Shown here piece by piece: positions 9,256 through 17,016 of a DNA stretch of 64,000 nucleotides. Every line of letters starts with the position of its first letter. Position 1 is the stretch's first letter. The position numbers and the translations under genes are program-made. Origin of the DNA: Vibrio sp. 10N (GTDB lineage: Bacteria > Pseudomonadota > Gammaproteobacteria > Enterobacterales > Vibrionaceae); the NCBI RefSeq assembly GCF_036245475.1, contig NZ_BTPM01000002.1:1116001-1180000 (forward strand), in the 5' to 3' direction. The notes beneath the pieces were generated by a model. The model was not told the origin of the DNA. It ran no database searches and saw only the letters and a list, made by a program, of their open reading frames with translations.

Positions 9256-9826
9256 ATGAAGACCCTTGAGCAAGAACTGTCTCGAATTGACCTTAACCTT
9301 CTGGTGTCGCTGAGCGTACTGATCAAAGAACGTAACGTGTCTCGTGCGGCACAAAAGCTCTATTTGTCGCAGCCAGCAATGAGTCGCACTTTAGCCAGAC
9401 TTCGTGATTTATTGATCAACGACCCACCCACTGGCAAGCACGGCAACGATGACACTTGCTGACTGCCTGCACTATCAGTTTGTCGATTTGTCATTGGACG
9501 TTCGCTCCAGCCAACATTACCTCAACCCAATAGATCTAGAACTGGCTGAGCAAGGCTTACAACGTAAAATTGCCCTCAAATCCGGACAACTGACGACGCT
9601 CATGGATTCGCTTTCTCGCACCGATCGTTTAATGATCTCCAGCCATGCGCTGGTTGAAGACTTAGCTCATCGGCCAGAGCTTCAGGTGATCAAGTCCTTT
9701 AATGAACCACAATATTGTGTCGGCCTGTATCTGATAGAACATCGAAAAACAGTCAGTAGTCCTGCCCACCGCTGGTTTAAGGAGCTTATGGTGGCATCGC
9801 TGTCAGAAAGGATTTCTGTGACATGA
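9256..9826 (+). pseudogene. LysR-family regulator gene with internal deletion and frame change
   Basis: Two parts of one LysR gene are present in different frames. Positions 9256 to about 9435 encode the winged-helix N-terminus (LNLLVSLSVLIKERNVSRAA, then LSQPAMSRTLARLRDL). From about 9424 to 9826 another frame encodes the C-terminal part of the effector domain (TMTLADCLHYQFVDLS ... WFKELMVASL). The normal middle, roughly 110-120 residues including the wing, linker and first effector subdomain, is missing, and the frames do not join. The product cannot be a working regulator. The deletion junction lies near 9425-9450. It converges with the isochorismatase gene. Confidence 0.88.
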
Positions 9827-9852
9827 TGCCCCCATGTAGGCGCTGACTCCAA

Positions 9853-10410
9853 CTAGACAACGTAGCGCAGAATCGAATCCGTTCTGTGAACATCCGCAAT
9901 CATCTGCAACTCGGCCAAAGCGGTGTTGTGCACCGTGGTTGCATCAATTTCCTTACCATTATATTGAAGGGATCGAGTGGCGCATGCGTCATCAACAACA
10001 AAGACCTTGAAGCCGCGCTCCATTGCCGCTCGAGAAGTCGTACTCACGCACATATGCGTCATCATACCGACAACCACTAAATGATTGACCTGCATGCTCT
10101 GTAACACTGACTCCAGCGCCGTCTTCCAAAAGGCGTTTGGAAAGTGTTTGCTGATAACTACTTCACTATGGAGAGGTGTGACGCTCTCGTGCAACTGTTG
10201 CCCTGCGCTATCTTTGAGCAAAAATGGTTTAGATGCATCGAGGTTTTCGTGCTGAATATGTATAACGGGCCAGTTTTGCTGGCGAAACGCATTCAATATT
10301 GCCGAGGCGTTGTCTGCTGCAGTCTTTGGGTTGTTAAGTGGCAGTTGACCGCCTTCAAAATAGTCGTTCTGGATATCAATCAGCAACAATGCTGTGTGGT
10401 GATTTGTCAT
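9853..10410 (-). CDS. Cysteine hydrolase, isochorismatase family
   Basis: Starts MTNHHTALLLIDIQNDYF, the family's N-terminal strand with catalytic Asp in IDIQND. Lys and Cys of the Asp-Lys-Cys triad fit SKHFPNAFW and GMMTHMCVSTTSRAA. The family hydrolyses amides, isochorismate or similar small molecules. Start set at ATG 10410 because AGGGAGC precedes it; the frame runs open to 10518 but would cross the divergent promoter. It sits back to back with a GlxA-type regulator, a common pairing in which the regulator controls the hydrolase. About 185 residues, normal length. Confidence 0.9.
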   Translation of the reverse strand: MTNHHTALLLIDIQNDYFEGGQLPLNNPKTAADNASAILNAFRQQNWPVIHIQHENLDASKPFLLKDSAGQQLHESVTPLHSEVVISKHFPNAFWKTALESVLQSMQVNHLVVVGMMTHMCVSTTSRAAMERGFKVFVVDDACATRSLQYNGKEIDATTVHNTALAELQMIADVHRTDSILRYVV

Positions 10411-10519
10411 ATTGTGCTCCCTGTTCAAATAATCGACACCACTTAGATTAAAATCATAACTATGACTTTTTAATGGCTTACAATCACTTAAACTGGTCAT
10501 ATTCAGACAAGGAAACAAC

Positions 10520-11452
10520 GTGATAAAAGTTTCGATTCTCCATTACGAAGATGCAATGCGCTCGGCTATTTATGGGATTATGGACCTGTTTACTATCGCC
10601 AATCGCCTATCCCAAAGCGATAAATTTGAAGTCCAACACGAATTGGACTTTGACGACACAGTAATTAACAAATTGCCGGATATAGTGATCGTCCCTCCTT
10701 CTGGCGCTCACCCTTTGCCTGATTTCAAATGTTTAAATATGACGTCCTACTTGACGTACTTGGCCAACCACAACGTCGACATTGCTGCTTCCTGTGCTGG
10801 AGTATTTTGGCTCGCTGAAGCTGGATTACTCAACGGCAAAAATGTCACTACACACTGGAACCTGTGTGAACGCCTAAACCGAGAATATCCTCAAATTAAC
10901 CACGTGGAGAAGCGCGATATACTCGTCGTTGATAGAGGAATAACGACAGCGGCAGGACTATTCGCCTACCAAGATTTGGTTCTCCACCTTATCGCCCAGT
11001 ACGAGGGCTTCGAACTCGCAAAACGCGTTGCTGACTTTGCTCTACTCGATATCAATGGCCGGTTACAAGCCTATTATGAACGTTTTGTACCCGATACTAG
11101 TCACGGTGACGCAATGGTTTTGAAAGCACAGCGATATTGCACCGAAAATCCGAAAAGTAGCGTAAAAGACATCGCTGAACACTGCAAAATCAGTGAGCGT
11201 TCACTACACCGTAAGTTTGTTTCGGTGCTAGAAATATCACCACGCGAATACATTGTTCAAGCCAAAATCGAGCATGCTCGCACGTTGCTTTGTTCTTCGG
11301 AGATGACTGTTGAAAAAGTCGCCTATGAACTTGGTTATCAGGATGTCAGTAACTTTGGTCGCACCTTCAAGAAAGTGACTCAACTATCACCAGCGGCGTT
11401 TCGACGCAGACAAATTAACCATCAAGACACACTGCACTCTTCTATAAAATAA
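10520..11452 (+). CDS. GlxA-family transcriptional regulator (DJ-1/PfpI + AraC HTH)
   Basis: 310 residues with two parts. The N-terminal 180 residues form a DJ-1/PfpI-like amidotransferase fold, including the nucleophile-elbow-like AASCAGVFWLAEAGLL. The last 100 form an AraC-type double helix-turn-helix (VKDIAEHCKISERSLHRKF and VEKVAYELGYQDVSNFGRTF). The start is GTG 10520 with AAGGA seven bases before it. These regulators act as activators of nitrogen or carbon catabolic genes. The divergent isochorismatase-family hydrolase is the likely target. The gap between them carries a short palindrome, TCATA-AC-TATGA at 10454-10465. Confidence 0.9.
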   Translation: MIKVSILHYEDAMRSAIYGIMDLFTIANRLSQSDKFEVQHELDFDDTVINKLPDIVIVPPSGAHPLPDFKCLNMTSYLTYLANHNVDIAASCAGVFWLAEAGLLNGKNVTTHWNLCERLNREYPQINHVEKRDILVVDRGITTAAGLFAYQDLVLHLIAQYEGFELAKRVADFALLDINGRLQAYYERFVPDTSHGDAMVLKAQRYCTENPKSSVKDIAEHCKISERSLHRKFVSVLEISPREYIVQAKIEHARTLLCSSEMTVEKVAYELGYQDVSNFGRTFKKVTQLSPAAFRRRQINHQDTLHSSIK

Positions 11453-11506
11453 CGGAAGGTGTATACTTAAATTAATTTACTTGTATCGCTGTACTTTGGG
11501 ATCTAC

Positions 11507-11992
11507 ATGCAGTTCAAAAAAATGGAAGCGCCACTGGATATGCAAATCGGTGCTCGGTTTGAGACGAAAACACACGGTTATGTGACGGTCATTGAGTATT
11601 ACAATACCCACACTGTGATTGTTGCGTTTGAAAATACCGGTAATGTTCGTTCAACTACGGCTTCTAAACTTCGCAGCGGCCAAATTACGGACCGCTCCGT
11701 TCCTATCCAGTCAACGATGGTTGGAGAAATAATTGAATCTCCTAAGCATGGTACGCTAACCATTATACGAGTTGAGTCTGAAAATATTGTTGTCCTCGAA
11801 AATGAGCAAGGTGACGAAGTTCGTTTACTACGCCCAGCTGTTCAAAAACTTCGTGAAAGAATTGATGACACAGAATTGGAAGACCAAGAATCTCAACTAC
11901 CTACTTCATTATCTGCCTTAACGAAAAGAAATAAGAAAACTAAAGACGTTAATAGCCTTCTCAAGAAAATGCTTACGGACTACGGTAAATAA
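11507..11992 (+). CDS. Small protein with two copies of a phage-type beta repeat
   Basis: 161 residues, unknown function. Residues about 12-65 (IGARFETKTHGYVTVIEYYN ... TGNVRSTTASKLRSGQITD) match the pattern of the small beta domain seen as repeats in phage proteins and beside HNH/homing endonucleases: G-x-x-F/H, a G-x-V-x-V-I/V-E-Y strand, V-x-F-x-x-T-G, then a basic R-x-G-x-I-x-D. A second, more diverged copy follows from about residue 70 (MVGEIIESPKHGTLTIIRVE ... EVRLLRP). The C-terminus is basic and probably disordered or helical (TKRNKKTKDVNSLLKKML). No nuclease domain is present. A nucleic-acid-binding role is a guess. Confidence 0.7.
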   Translation: MQFKKMEAPLDMQIGARFETKTHGYVTVIEYYNTHTVIVAFENTGNVRSTTASKLRSGQITDRSVPIQSTMVGEIIESPKHGTLTIIRVESENIVVLENEQGDEVRLLRPAVQKLRERIDDTELEDQESQLPTSLSALTKRNKKTKDVNSLLKKMLTDYGK

Positions 11993-12156
11993 TCAGTCCT
12001 TTTCTAAAGTTATTCATCACCTTCACAAATAAATACCCCATCACTCATTTGCAAGCACTAAAACCATACACATAAACTATACTTTCTATTGGCTTTAATA
12101 CTTAAGTGTTAAGGCCACCCCTAATTGCTACATTCCTTAAATTAATGCGATCTCCA

Positions 12157-12219
12157 TCACAAGGGCAATTTGGTTTTGTGACAGAGGTCTATTGTTGTTT
12201 TGGTCAATTTGGCTATGAT
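12157..12219 (+). promoter_or_regulatory. Promoter region of the ula-type PTS operon
   Basis: A candidate sigma-70 promoter has TTGTTG at 12192-12197 and TATGAT at 12214-12219 with 16 bases between. Just upstream are inverted arms TCACAA (12157-12162) and TTGTGA (12176-12181), spaced too widely for a standard CRP site. CAATTTGG is repeated directly at 12166 and 12205. The rest of 11993-12283 is AT-rich and holds no gene that I can see. Confidence 0.5.
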
Positions 12220-12283
12220 TTCCCCATCCAATAGCGAGGGTGATGACACTCTCCCCCTATAAACTCAAATAGAGAATGATGAT

Positions 12284-12553
12284 ATGAAAAAGATTATGGT
12301 TGTATGCGGAAATGGTCTTGGTACTTCACTAATGATGGAAATGGCAGTTAAGGAAGTAGCAGGTAAAATTGGTCTGGATGCAGAAGTTGATCATGAAGAT
12401 CTATCATCTGCAGCGTCAAGTAACGCTGATATTTGGGTAGCTGCGACGGACGTAGCAAGTCAGCTAGCAGACGCGGGTAAAGAAAACATTGTAAGTCTTG
12501 CAAATATTTTTGATAAAGCTTCAATCGAAGAACAATTGAAAAAATTCATGTAA
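12284..12553 (+). CDS. ulaB: PTS IIB component, ascorbate (Ula/Sga) type
   Basis: 89 residues beginning MKKIMVVCGNGLGTSLMM. Cys8 is the phosphorylation site in the CGNGLGTS loop, as in the lactose/ascorbate IIB fold. It takes phosphate from the IIA protein encoded two genes downstream and passes it to the sugar carried by IIC. First gene of a three-gene operon, 12 bases from the IIC start. The ascorbate assignment rests on the UlaA-like IIC; the exact substrate could differ. No catabolic ula genes are adjacent. Confidence 0.85.
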   Translation: MKKIMVVCGNGLGTSLMMEMAVKEVAGKIGLDAEVDHEDLSSAASSNADIWVAATDVASQLADAGKENIVSLANIFDKASIEEQLKKFM

Positions 12554-12565
12554 GGGCTAGTTGTA

Positions 12566-13822
12566 ATGCAAAATTTCTTCGAATTTATGCTGGGCTTATT
12601 AAAAGAGCCCGCAATCATGGTTGGTTTAATTGCTTTTGTTGGCCTTATTGCACAAAAAGCTGATGTTTCAACCATTCTAAAAGGCACCATTAAAACTGTA
12701 ATGGGCTTCCTAATTTTAGGTTTTGGTGCTGGCGCTCTTGTTGGCGCACTAAATAACTTTTCAACGGTATTTACTGAAGCATTTGGCGTAAGTGGTGTTA
12801 TTCCAAATAACGAAGCAATTGTTGCTCTAGCACAAGAAGCTTTCGGTTATGAAATGGCTCTTATTATGTTCTTTGCGTTCCTAGTTAATATTCTTTTGGC
12901 GCGTTTCACTCCGCTAAAGTTTATTTTCCTAACAGGTCACCACACCATGTTTATGTCTATGCTGGTTGCGGTAATCCTGTCTACAGCTGGAATTCAAGGT
13001 GCAACGCTAGTAGCAATGGGTTCTATTATTGTTGGTTCGCTAATGGTTGTCATGCCTGCTCTAGCACAGAAGTATACTGTAAAAGTAATGGGCACTGATC
13101 AACTAGCAATGGGCCACTTCTCAACGTTCTCATACATCATTGCAGGCTTTATTGGCAGCAAGTTTGGTGACGCATCTAAAACGACGGAACACATCAACGT
13201 ACCTAAGAGCCTAATGTTCTTGCGTGATACGCCTGTAGCGGTTGCAACGACTATGGCTATCTTCTTCATGTTTGCTTCTATCTTTGCAGGTGGCGAATTT
13301 GTAGAAAGCGTATCTGGCGGTCAAAACTGGGTAGTGTTCACCTTTATGCAATCACTAACGTTTGCTGGTGGTGTATACATTGTTCTTCAGGGCGTGAAGA
13401 TGTTGATTGCGGAAATCGTTCCAGCATTTAAAGGCATTTCAGACAAACTAGTACCGGGCGCTAAACCAGCACTTGATTGTCCAATGGTATTCCCTGTAGC
13501 ACCTAACGCGGTATTGATTGGTTTCCTATCATCGTTCGCAGCTGGTCTTGTCGCTATGGGTATCCAAGGTGCATTTGACTGGACGATTATCGTAGCAGGT
13601 GTTGTTCCTCACTTCTTCGTAGGTGGTGCAGCGGGTGTTTACGGTAACGCAACAGGTGGTCTACGCGGTGCGATTCTTGGTGCCTTTACACAAGGTCTAT
13701 GTATCTCGTTCCTACCAATGCTACTGCTACCAGTTCTAGGCGGTCTTGGTCTTGAAGCAACAACGTTTGCTGACTTTGACTTCGGTGTTGTTGGTCTACT
13801 TCTAGGTTGGTTGGTTCAATGA
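12566..13822 (+). CDS. ulaA: PTS IIC component, ascorbate (UlaA/SgaT) type
   Basis: 418 residues, a polytopic membrane protein of the EIIC-GAT/UlaA family. Family features include the N-terminal FEFMLGLLKEPAIMVGLIAF, LTGHHTMFMS, GTDQLAMGHFSTFSY and the C-terminal GGAAGVYGNATGGLRGA. It imports and phosphorylates an ascorbate-like compound with the IIB and IIA proteins encoded on each side. Its TGA overlaps the IIA start as ATGA (13819-13822), indicating coupled translation. Full length compared with the family. Substrate inferred by family only. Confidence 0.88.
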   Translation: MQNFFEFMLGLLKEPAIMVGLIAFVGLIAQKADVSTILKGTIKTVMGFLILGFGAGALVGALNNFSTVFTEAFGVSGVIPNNEAIVALAQEAFGYEMALIMFFAFLVNILLARFTPLKFIFLTGHHTMFMSMLVAVILSTAGIQGATLVAMGSIIVGSLMVVMPALAQKYTVKVMGTDQLAMGHFSTFSYIIAGFIGSKFGDASKTTEHINVPKSLMFLRDTPVAVATTMAIFFMFASIFAGGEFVESVSGGQNWVVFTFMQSLTFAGGVYIVLQGVKMLIAEIVPAFKGISDKLVPGAKPALDCPMVFPVAPNAVLIGFLSSFAAGLVAMGIQGAFDWTIIVAGVVPHFFVGGAAGVYGNATGGLRGAILGAFTQGLCISFLPMLLLPVLGGLGLEATTFADFDFGVVGLLLGWLVQ

Positions 13823-14268
13823 GTATTTTTAATCTAGTTGGTGATAACGGCATCGTTATCTGCACCGAAGAAAACCTGTCGGTCGATGCAGCGCTAGAAA
13901 TCACTTGTTCAAAGTTACTGGAACAAGGCAAAGTGGAAGTGAGCTACCTTGAAGCTATCAAGGCAAAGCACAAAGAAATCGGTGCTTACTATGTACTCGC
14001 TCCTAAGATTGCAATGCCTCACGCTCGTCCAGAAGATGGAGTGAACGAAGCAGCACTTCAAGTGACTGTGTTCAAAAACGGTGTCGACTTAGAGTCAGAA
14101 GATAACGGTGACGTTTACTTCTCAGTTACTCTAGCGGCGATGGACTCAGACAGCCATATCCAAACCATTATGGCACTGGCTGAACTGTTCCAAAACGAAG
14201 ATGACGTTGACGCCATCATCGCTGCGCAAAGCAAAGCTGAGATTATTGAGATTCTGAAAAAGTACTAG
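13819..14268 (+). CDS. ulaC: PTS IIA component (UlaC-like, mannitol/fructose IIA fold)
   Basis: About 149 residues. The active-site His68 lies in KIAMPHARPED, the standard signature of PTS EIIA type 2 domains. It receives phosphate from HPr and donates it to the IIB protein of this operon. The start is the ATG at 13819 that overlaps the IIC stop; an upstream in-frame GTG exists but lies within ulaA. Last gene of the operon, followed by a strong terminator at 14295. Confidence 0.88.
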   Translation: MSIFNLVGDNGIVICTEENLSVDAALEITCSKLLEQGKVEVSYLEAIKAKHKEIGAYYVLAPKIAMPHARPEDGVNEAALQVTVFKNGVDLESEDNGDVYFSVTLAAMDSDSHIQTIMALAELFQNEDDVDAIIAAQSKAEIIEILKKY

Positions 14269-14294
14269 CCTCAATAAGATACATTTGAAATAGA

Positions 14295-14328
14295 AAGCCC
14301 TTGTATGCAGATACAAGGGCTTTTTTTT
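14295..14328 (+). terminator. PTS operon terminator, U-tract abutting an IS element
   Basis: A twelve-base stem AAGCCCTTGTAT/ATACAAGGGCTT (14295-14306 and 14311-14322) runs into eight Ts at 14321-14328. The left end of the ISL3 element begins at the next base. Confidence 0.93.
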
Positions 14329-14360
14329 GGTTCATCGCGGATTAGCGGGAGCTGAAAACA

Positions 14361-14421
14361 AAAACGGTAGTTAATGGTATGGTTACATCGCCAAACACAA
14401 CCTGCCAAAAACTACCGTTTT
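14361..14421 (+). promoter_or_regulatory. 12-bp inverted repeat directly before the transposase start
   Basis: AAAACGGTAGTT (14361-14372) pairs perfectly with AACTACCGTTTT (14410-14421). The second arm ends one base before the ATG at 14423, and no purine-rich ribosome site is seen. In mRNA this would fold over the initiation region. Many IS elements use such structures to block translation from read-through transcripts. Seen in sequence; role inferred. Confidence 0.6.
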
Positions 14422-14422
14422 C

Positions 14423-15616
14423 ATGTCGAATAATACTTTCCTATCTTCCTTCTGGGAAGGCTTTGAAATCATAAAGTCCCACAAAACTGACTCCTTAATT
14501 ACAATCACCTTGAAGCCTGACTCTACCGCTCACTGCCAATGCGGTCGCTCATCCGACTCTATTCATGACTACCAATGGCGAGTGCTAAAAGAAACAATGA
14601 TGTTCGATATTCCTGTTGAGCTTTTGGTACAAACTCGACGGATAAACTGTCCTGACTGTGGCGTAAAAACGGAAGCTATACCATGGGTTGCACCATATGC
14701 TCGAATCACAAATCGCTTGAAGGGCTATATTGAAAAGTTACTGCCCCTATTGCCTATCAAGCATATCTCCGAGCTGACCGGAGTGCATTGGCATACGATT
14801 AAAGAAATTGATAAACAACGTCTTAAGCGAGTTGTGCCAACGGTGCCTTGGAGTGATTTGCGTCAACTTGTTATGGACGAGTTCGCCATCTTCAAGGGGC
14901 ACAGATATGCGACGGTCATTGCTGATGCTCAAACACACCAAGTGCTTTGGATTGGCATAGGCCGAAGCCGAAAGGACATTCGCCCATTCTTTGAAGAGCT
15001 CGGCGACAATGCCGTCAACATTGAAGTTGTGGCAATGGATATGAACACAGCTTTTGACCTTGAAGTGCAGGCGCATTGCCCAAATGCTCGTATTGTCTAT
15101 GACATGTTTCATGTTGTAGCCAAGTTCGGTCGAGAGGTCATGGATAGGGTTCGTGTAGACCAAGCAAATCAATTAAAAACGGACAAGAAAGCACGTCGTT
15201 GGATAAAACGTTCCCGTTGGGTGCTTCTGAAAAACCGAGAGAACTTGAACGTAAAACAACAGAGTTATCTTGATGAAATACTCTCAATCAACCGAGACCT
15301 CATGATCACTCATCTGCTTGGAGCTCAACTCAAGGAACTTTGGTATTGTGACTCAGAGGAGCACGCTAAAGGTTTATGGGAAGTATGGTGGCAGCAGGTG
15401 AATGAAAGTGGCATACAACCTCTTATTAATTTTGCTAGAAAGCTCAAACCTTACCTTCACGGAATAGTGGCATCAGCTTCATACCATCTGAATACTTGCA
15501 CCTTGGAAGGTATCAATAACAAGATAAAACTCATCAAGCGAATGGGTTATGGTTACCGAGACACGGACTACTTCTTTCTAAAGATTAAAGCGGCCTTCCC
15601 CGGAAAGCCGCGATGA
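14423..15616 (+). CDS. ISL3-family transposase
   Basis: 397 residues. The N-terminal zinc-binding region has Cys38/Cys40 and Cys76/Cys79 (CQCG and CPDCG), followed by an HTH-like segment (ISELTGVHWHTIKEID). The DDE catalytic core is seen as Asp152 in MDEFAIFKGH, Asp206 in AMDMNTAF and Glu362 in TLEGINNKIKLIKR, all in the expected ISL3 contexts, including YDMFHVV. Length is near the family norm and no stop or frameshift is present. The last codons lie in the right inverted repeat (AAFPGKPR). Confidence 0.95.
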   Translation: MSNNTFLSSFWEGFEIIKSHKTDSLITITLKPDSTAHCQCGRSSDSIHDYQWRVLKETMMFDIPVELLVQTRRINCPDCGVKTEAIPWVAPYARITNRLKGYIEKLLPLLPIKHISELTGVHWHTIKEIDKQRLKRVVPTVPWSDLRQLVMDEFAIFKGHRYATVIADAQTHQVLWIGIGRSRKDIRPFFEELGDNAVNIEVVAMDMNTAFDLEVQAHCPNARIVYDMFHVVAKFGREVMDRVRVDQANQLKTDKKARRWIKRSRWVLLKNRENLNVKQQSYLDEILSINRDLMITHLLGAQLKELWYCDSEEHAKGLWEVWWQQVNESGIQPLINFARKLKPYLHGIVASASYHLNTCTLEGINNKIKLIKRMGYGYRDTDYFFLKIKAAFPGKPR

Positions 15617-15640
15617 ACCTTTTTTTATAAGGTCGAAATA

Positions 15641-15931
15641 CTATTTAATTTCTTCAGCGGCTAAATGCAACGCGCGTTCTTCATCGAACAATTCCGCGTT
15701 AAAGATGACAAAACCGTTGAACAAGATGCCGCTTGTCACTTGAGGTCGTCCTTTAAAACCTGCCGACGCGAGCCTTTGACAAAGTGCTTCGGGCGCCGAT
15801 TGATACACAATATCCAAAAAAGGCAGCAGGCCATCGGTCACTATGCCTTGAGCATTAAACTGCTCAATCGCGTCTGAAAAAAGGTCTGAGTCGGTGTGTT
15901 CAATGATCTCAATAACGTGTTCCAATCGCAT
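15641..15931 (-). CDS. Hypothetical protein, 96 aa
   Basis: I do not recognise a family. The protein is small, acidic and soluble (MRLEHVIEIIEHTDSDLF at the start, LHLAAEEIK at the end) with alternating helix and strand character. It sits between the IS element and the EamA transporter gene, and its stop lies 21 bases from the IS end. It was probably the convergent neighbour of the PTS operon before insertion, sharing the terminator region. Confidence 0.6.
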   Translation of the reverse strand: MRLEHVIEIIEHTDSDLFSDAIEQFNAQGIVTDGLLPFLDIVYQSAPEALCQRLASAGFKGRPQVTSGILFNGFVIFNAELFDEERALHLAAEEIK

Positions 15932-16031
15932 GTATTACTCAATTCCATTTTAATCATAGAGTTACTGCCAGAGTGTACACTAGTTCTTATCCCTATTACA
16001 TGGATTGGATCAATGTCACTCTTTCAGTTCA

Positions 16032-16946
16032 TTAGATCGCAAGAGCGATAACCAGGCCAGCACTGACCAAAATCACCCCTAGAATGCGTGTATTGAGCCA
16101 GGGTTCTTTCAAAAACCACATCCCCATAAACACGCCAAATATGATACTCACCTGACGCAGCGCGACCACGTAACTGACATTCTCAACCATGGTCATCGCA
16201 AACAGAACAATACCATACGTTAATCCCATCATAACGCCCGCAGTCGCCGACTGACGTTTGTACTTCCATGCAAGCGAGAGCTCTCCAACTTGTTTGGTGA
16301 GCAGCAGCCAAACCAAAATTAGCAAAGCAATACCCGCTGTTTGTAACCCAAGATACAAAATCGCGATGTGAAGAGGAGACAGCGACGAGGTTTCCGACAT
16401 CAACCAATTGATGCCCTCTTTATCAATGATCGAGTAAATCGTGGTACCAACTGCTGCGACAAACGCCCATAAAACACCAAGATTGGCGTATGCACTAACT
16501 GTCAGCTGCCTAAATGCCCTTACCGGAACCAACAAGCAACCTAAGGTTAGGATTGCAAATCCGGCCCATGCACTTATATGCAGCGATTGACCGAAGAACC
16601 AAGCCCCTACCCCAACCATTAATACAGGCAATGCACGAGCTATAGGGTAGATCACACCAATGTCACCATGTTGATAGGCTCTGAGAAGTCCCACCAAGTA
16701 GATCACCTGACCCACGGCACTAAGCGCAAGCAGTCCCCAAAAGTAAGGGCTGACATTGCTGAACCCTATTTGCCAAAAGCACCAAATGATAAATGGAGCC
16801 AGCAGTAAACATTGAGAGAGCGAAGCCCCAAGGGTGAAGGAGTAACCTGAGCCACTATTTGATTTGCCAAGAATGTTCCAACCAGCATGAAGTAATGCCG
16901 AAAAAATCACCAAAAGTGCAGCATAAAGTGTCACAACAAAATCCAC
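16032..16946 (-). CDS. DMT-superfamily EamA transporter
   Basis: 304 residues with ten predicted membrane helices in two EamA halves: the N-terminal half begins LLVIFSALLHAGWNILGKS and the second half has VSYVVALRQVSIIFGVFMG and FLKEPWLNTRILGVILV. Such carriers export or import small metabolites. It lies just after phnR on the same strand, so it may belong to the AEP locus, but the 13-bp hairpin between them argues for separate transcription or control. The start is GTG 16946 with no visible ribosome site; no upstream ATG is available in frame near it, so the start is uncertain. Confidence 0.85.
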   Translation of the reverse strand: MDFVVTLYAALLVIFSALLHAGWNILGKSNSGSGYSFTLGASLSQCLLLAPFIIWCFWQIGFSNVSPYFWGLLALSAVGQVIYLVGLLRAYQHGDIGVIYPIARALPVLMVGVGAWFFGQSLHISAWAGFAILTLGCLLVPVRAFRQLTVSAYANLGVLWAFVAAVGTTIYSIIDKEGINWLMSETSSLSPLHIAILYLGLQTAGIALLILVWLLLTKQVGELSLAWKYKRQSATAGVMMGLTYGIVLFAMTMVENVSYVVALRQVSIIFGVFMGMWFLKEPWLNTRILGVILVSAGLVIALAI

Positions 16947-16955
16947 GTAGAAAGG

Positions 16956-16983
16956 CCAAGCAGCATGTGAACATGCTGCTTGG
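16956..16983 (-). terminator. Strong hairpin between phnR and the EamA gene
   Basis: CCAAGCAGCATGT (16956-16968) pairs perfectly with ACATGCTGCTTGG (16971-16983): 13 bp nominally, with a tiny loop. It lies after the phnR stop and nine bases before the EamA GTG start. No T-run follows on either strand, so it is either a weak terminator or a translation or processing element. Confidence 0.55.
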
Positions 16984-17016
16984 TAGAGGGGGGCACCTCA
17001 ATCGAGGTCTATCAAA

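Larger units (their letters stand above)
14329..15619 (+). mobile_element. ISL3-family insertion sequence, about 1291 bp
   Basis: The ends carry a 12-base perfect inverted repeat GGTTCATCGCGG (14329-14340, and its complement at 15608-15619), with partial similarity further in. The flanks are eight Ts on the left (14321-14328) and seven Ts plus A on the right (15620-15627), consistent with the 8-bp target duplication of the ISL3 family with one mismatch. It holds one full-length transposase gene, so it may be active. The right inverted repeat overlaps the end of the transposase coding sequence. Confidence 0.9.

Noticed and set aside
12157..12181. CRP site before the PTS operon
   Set aside because: The TCACAA/TTGTGA arms are 13 bases apart and point inwards the wrong way for the CRP consensus.
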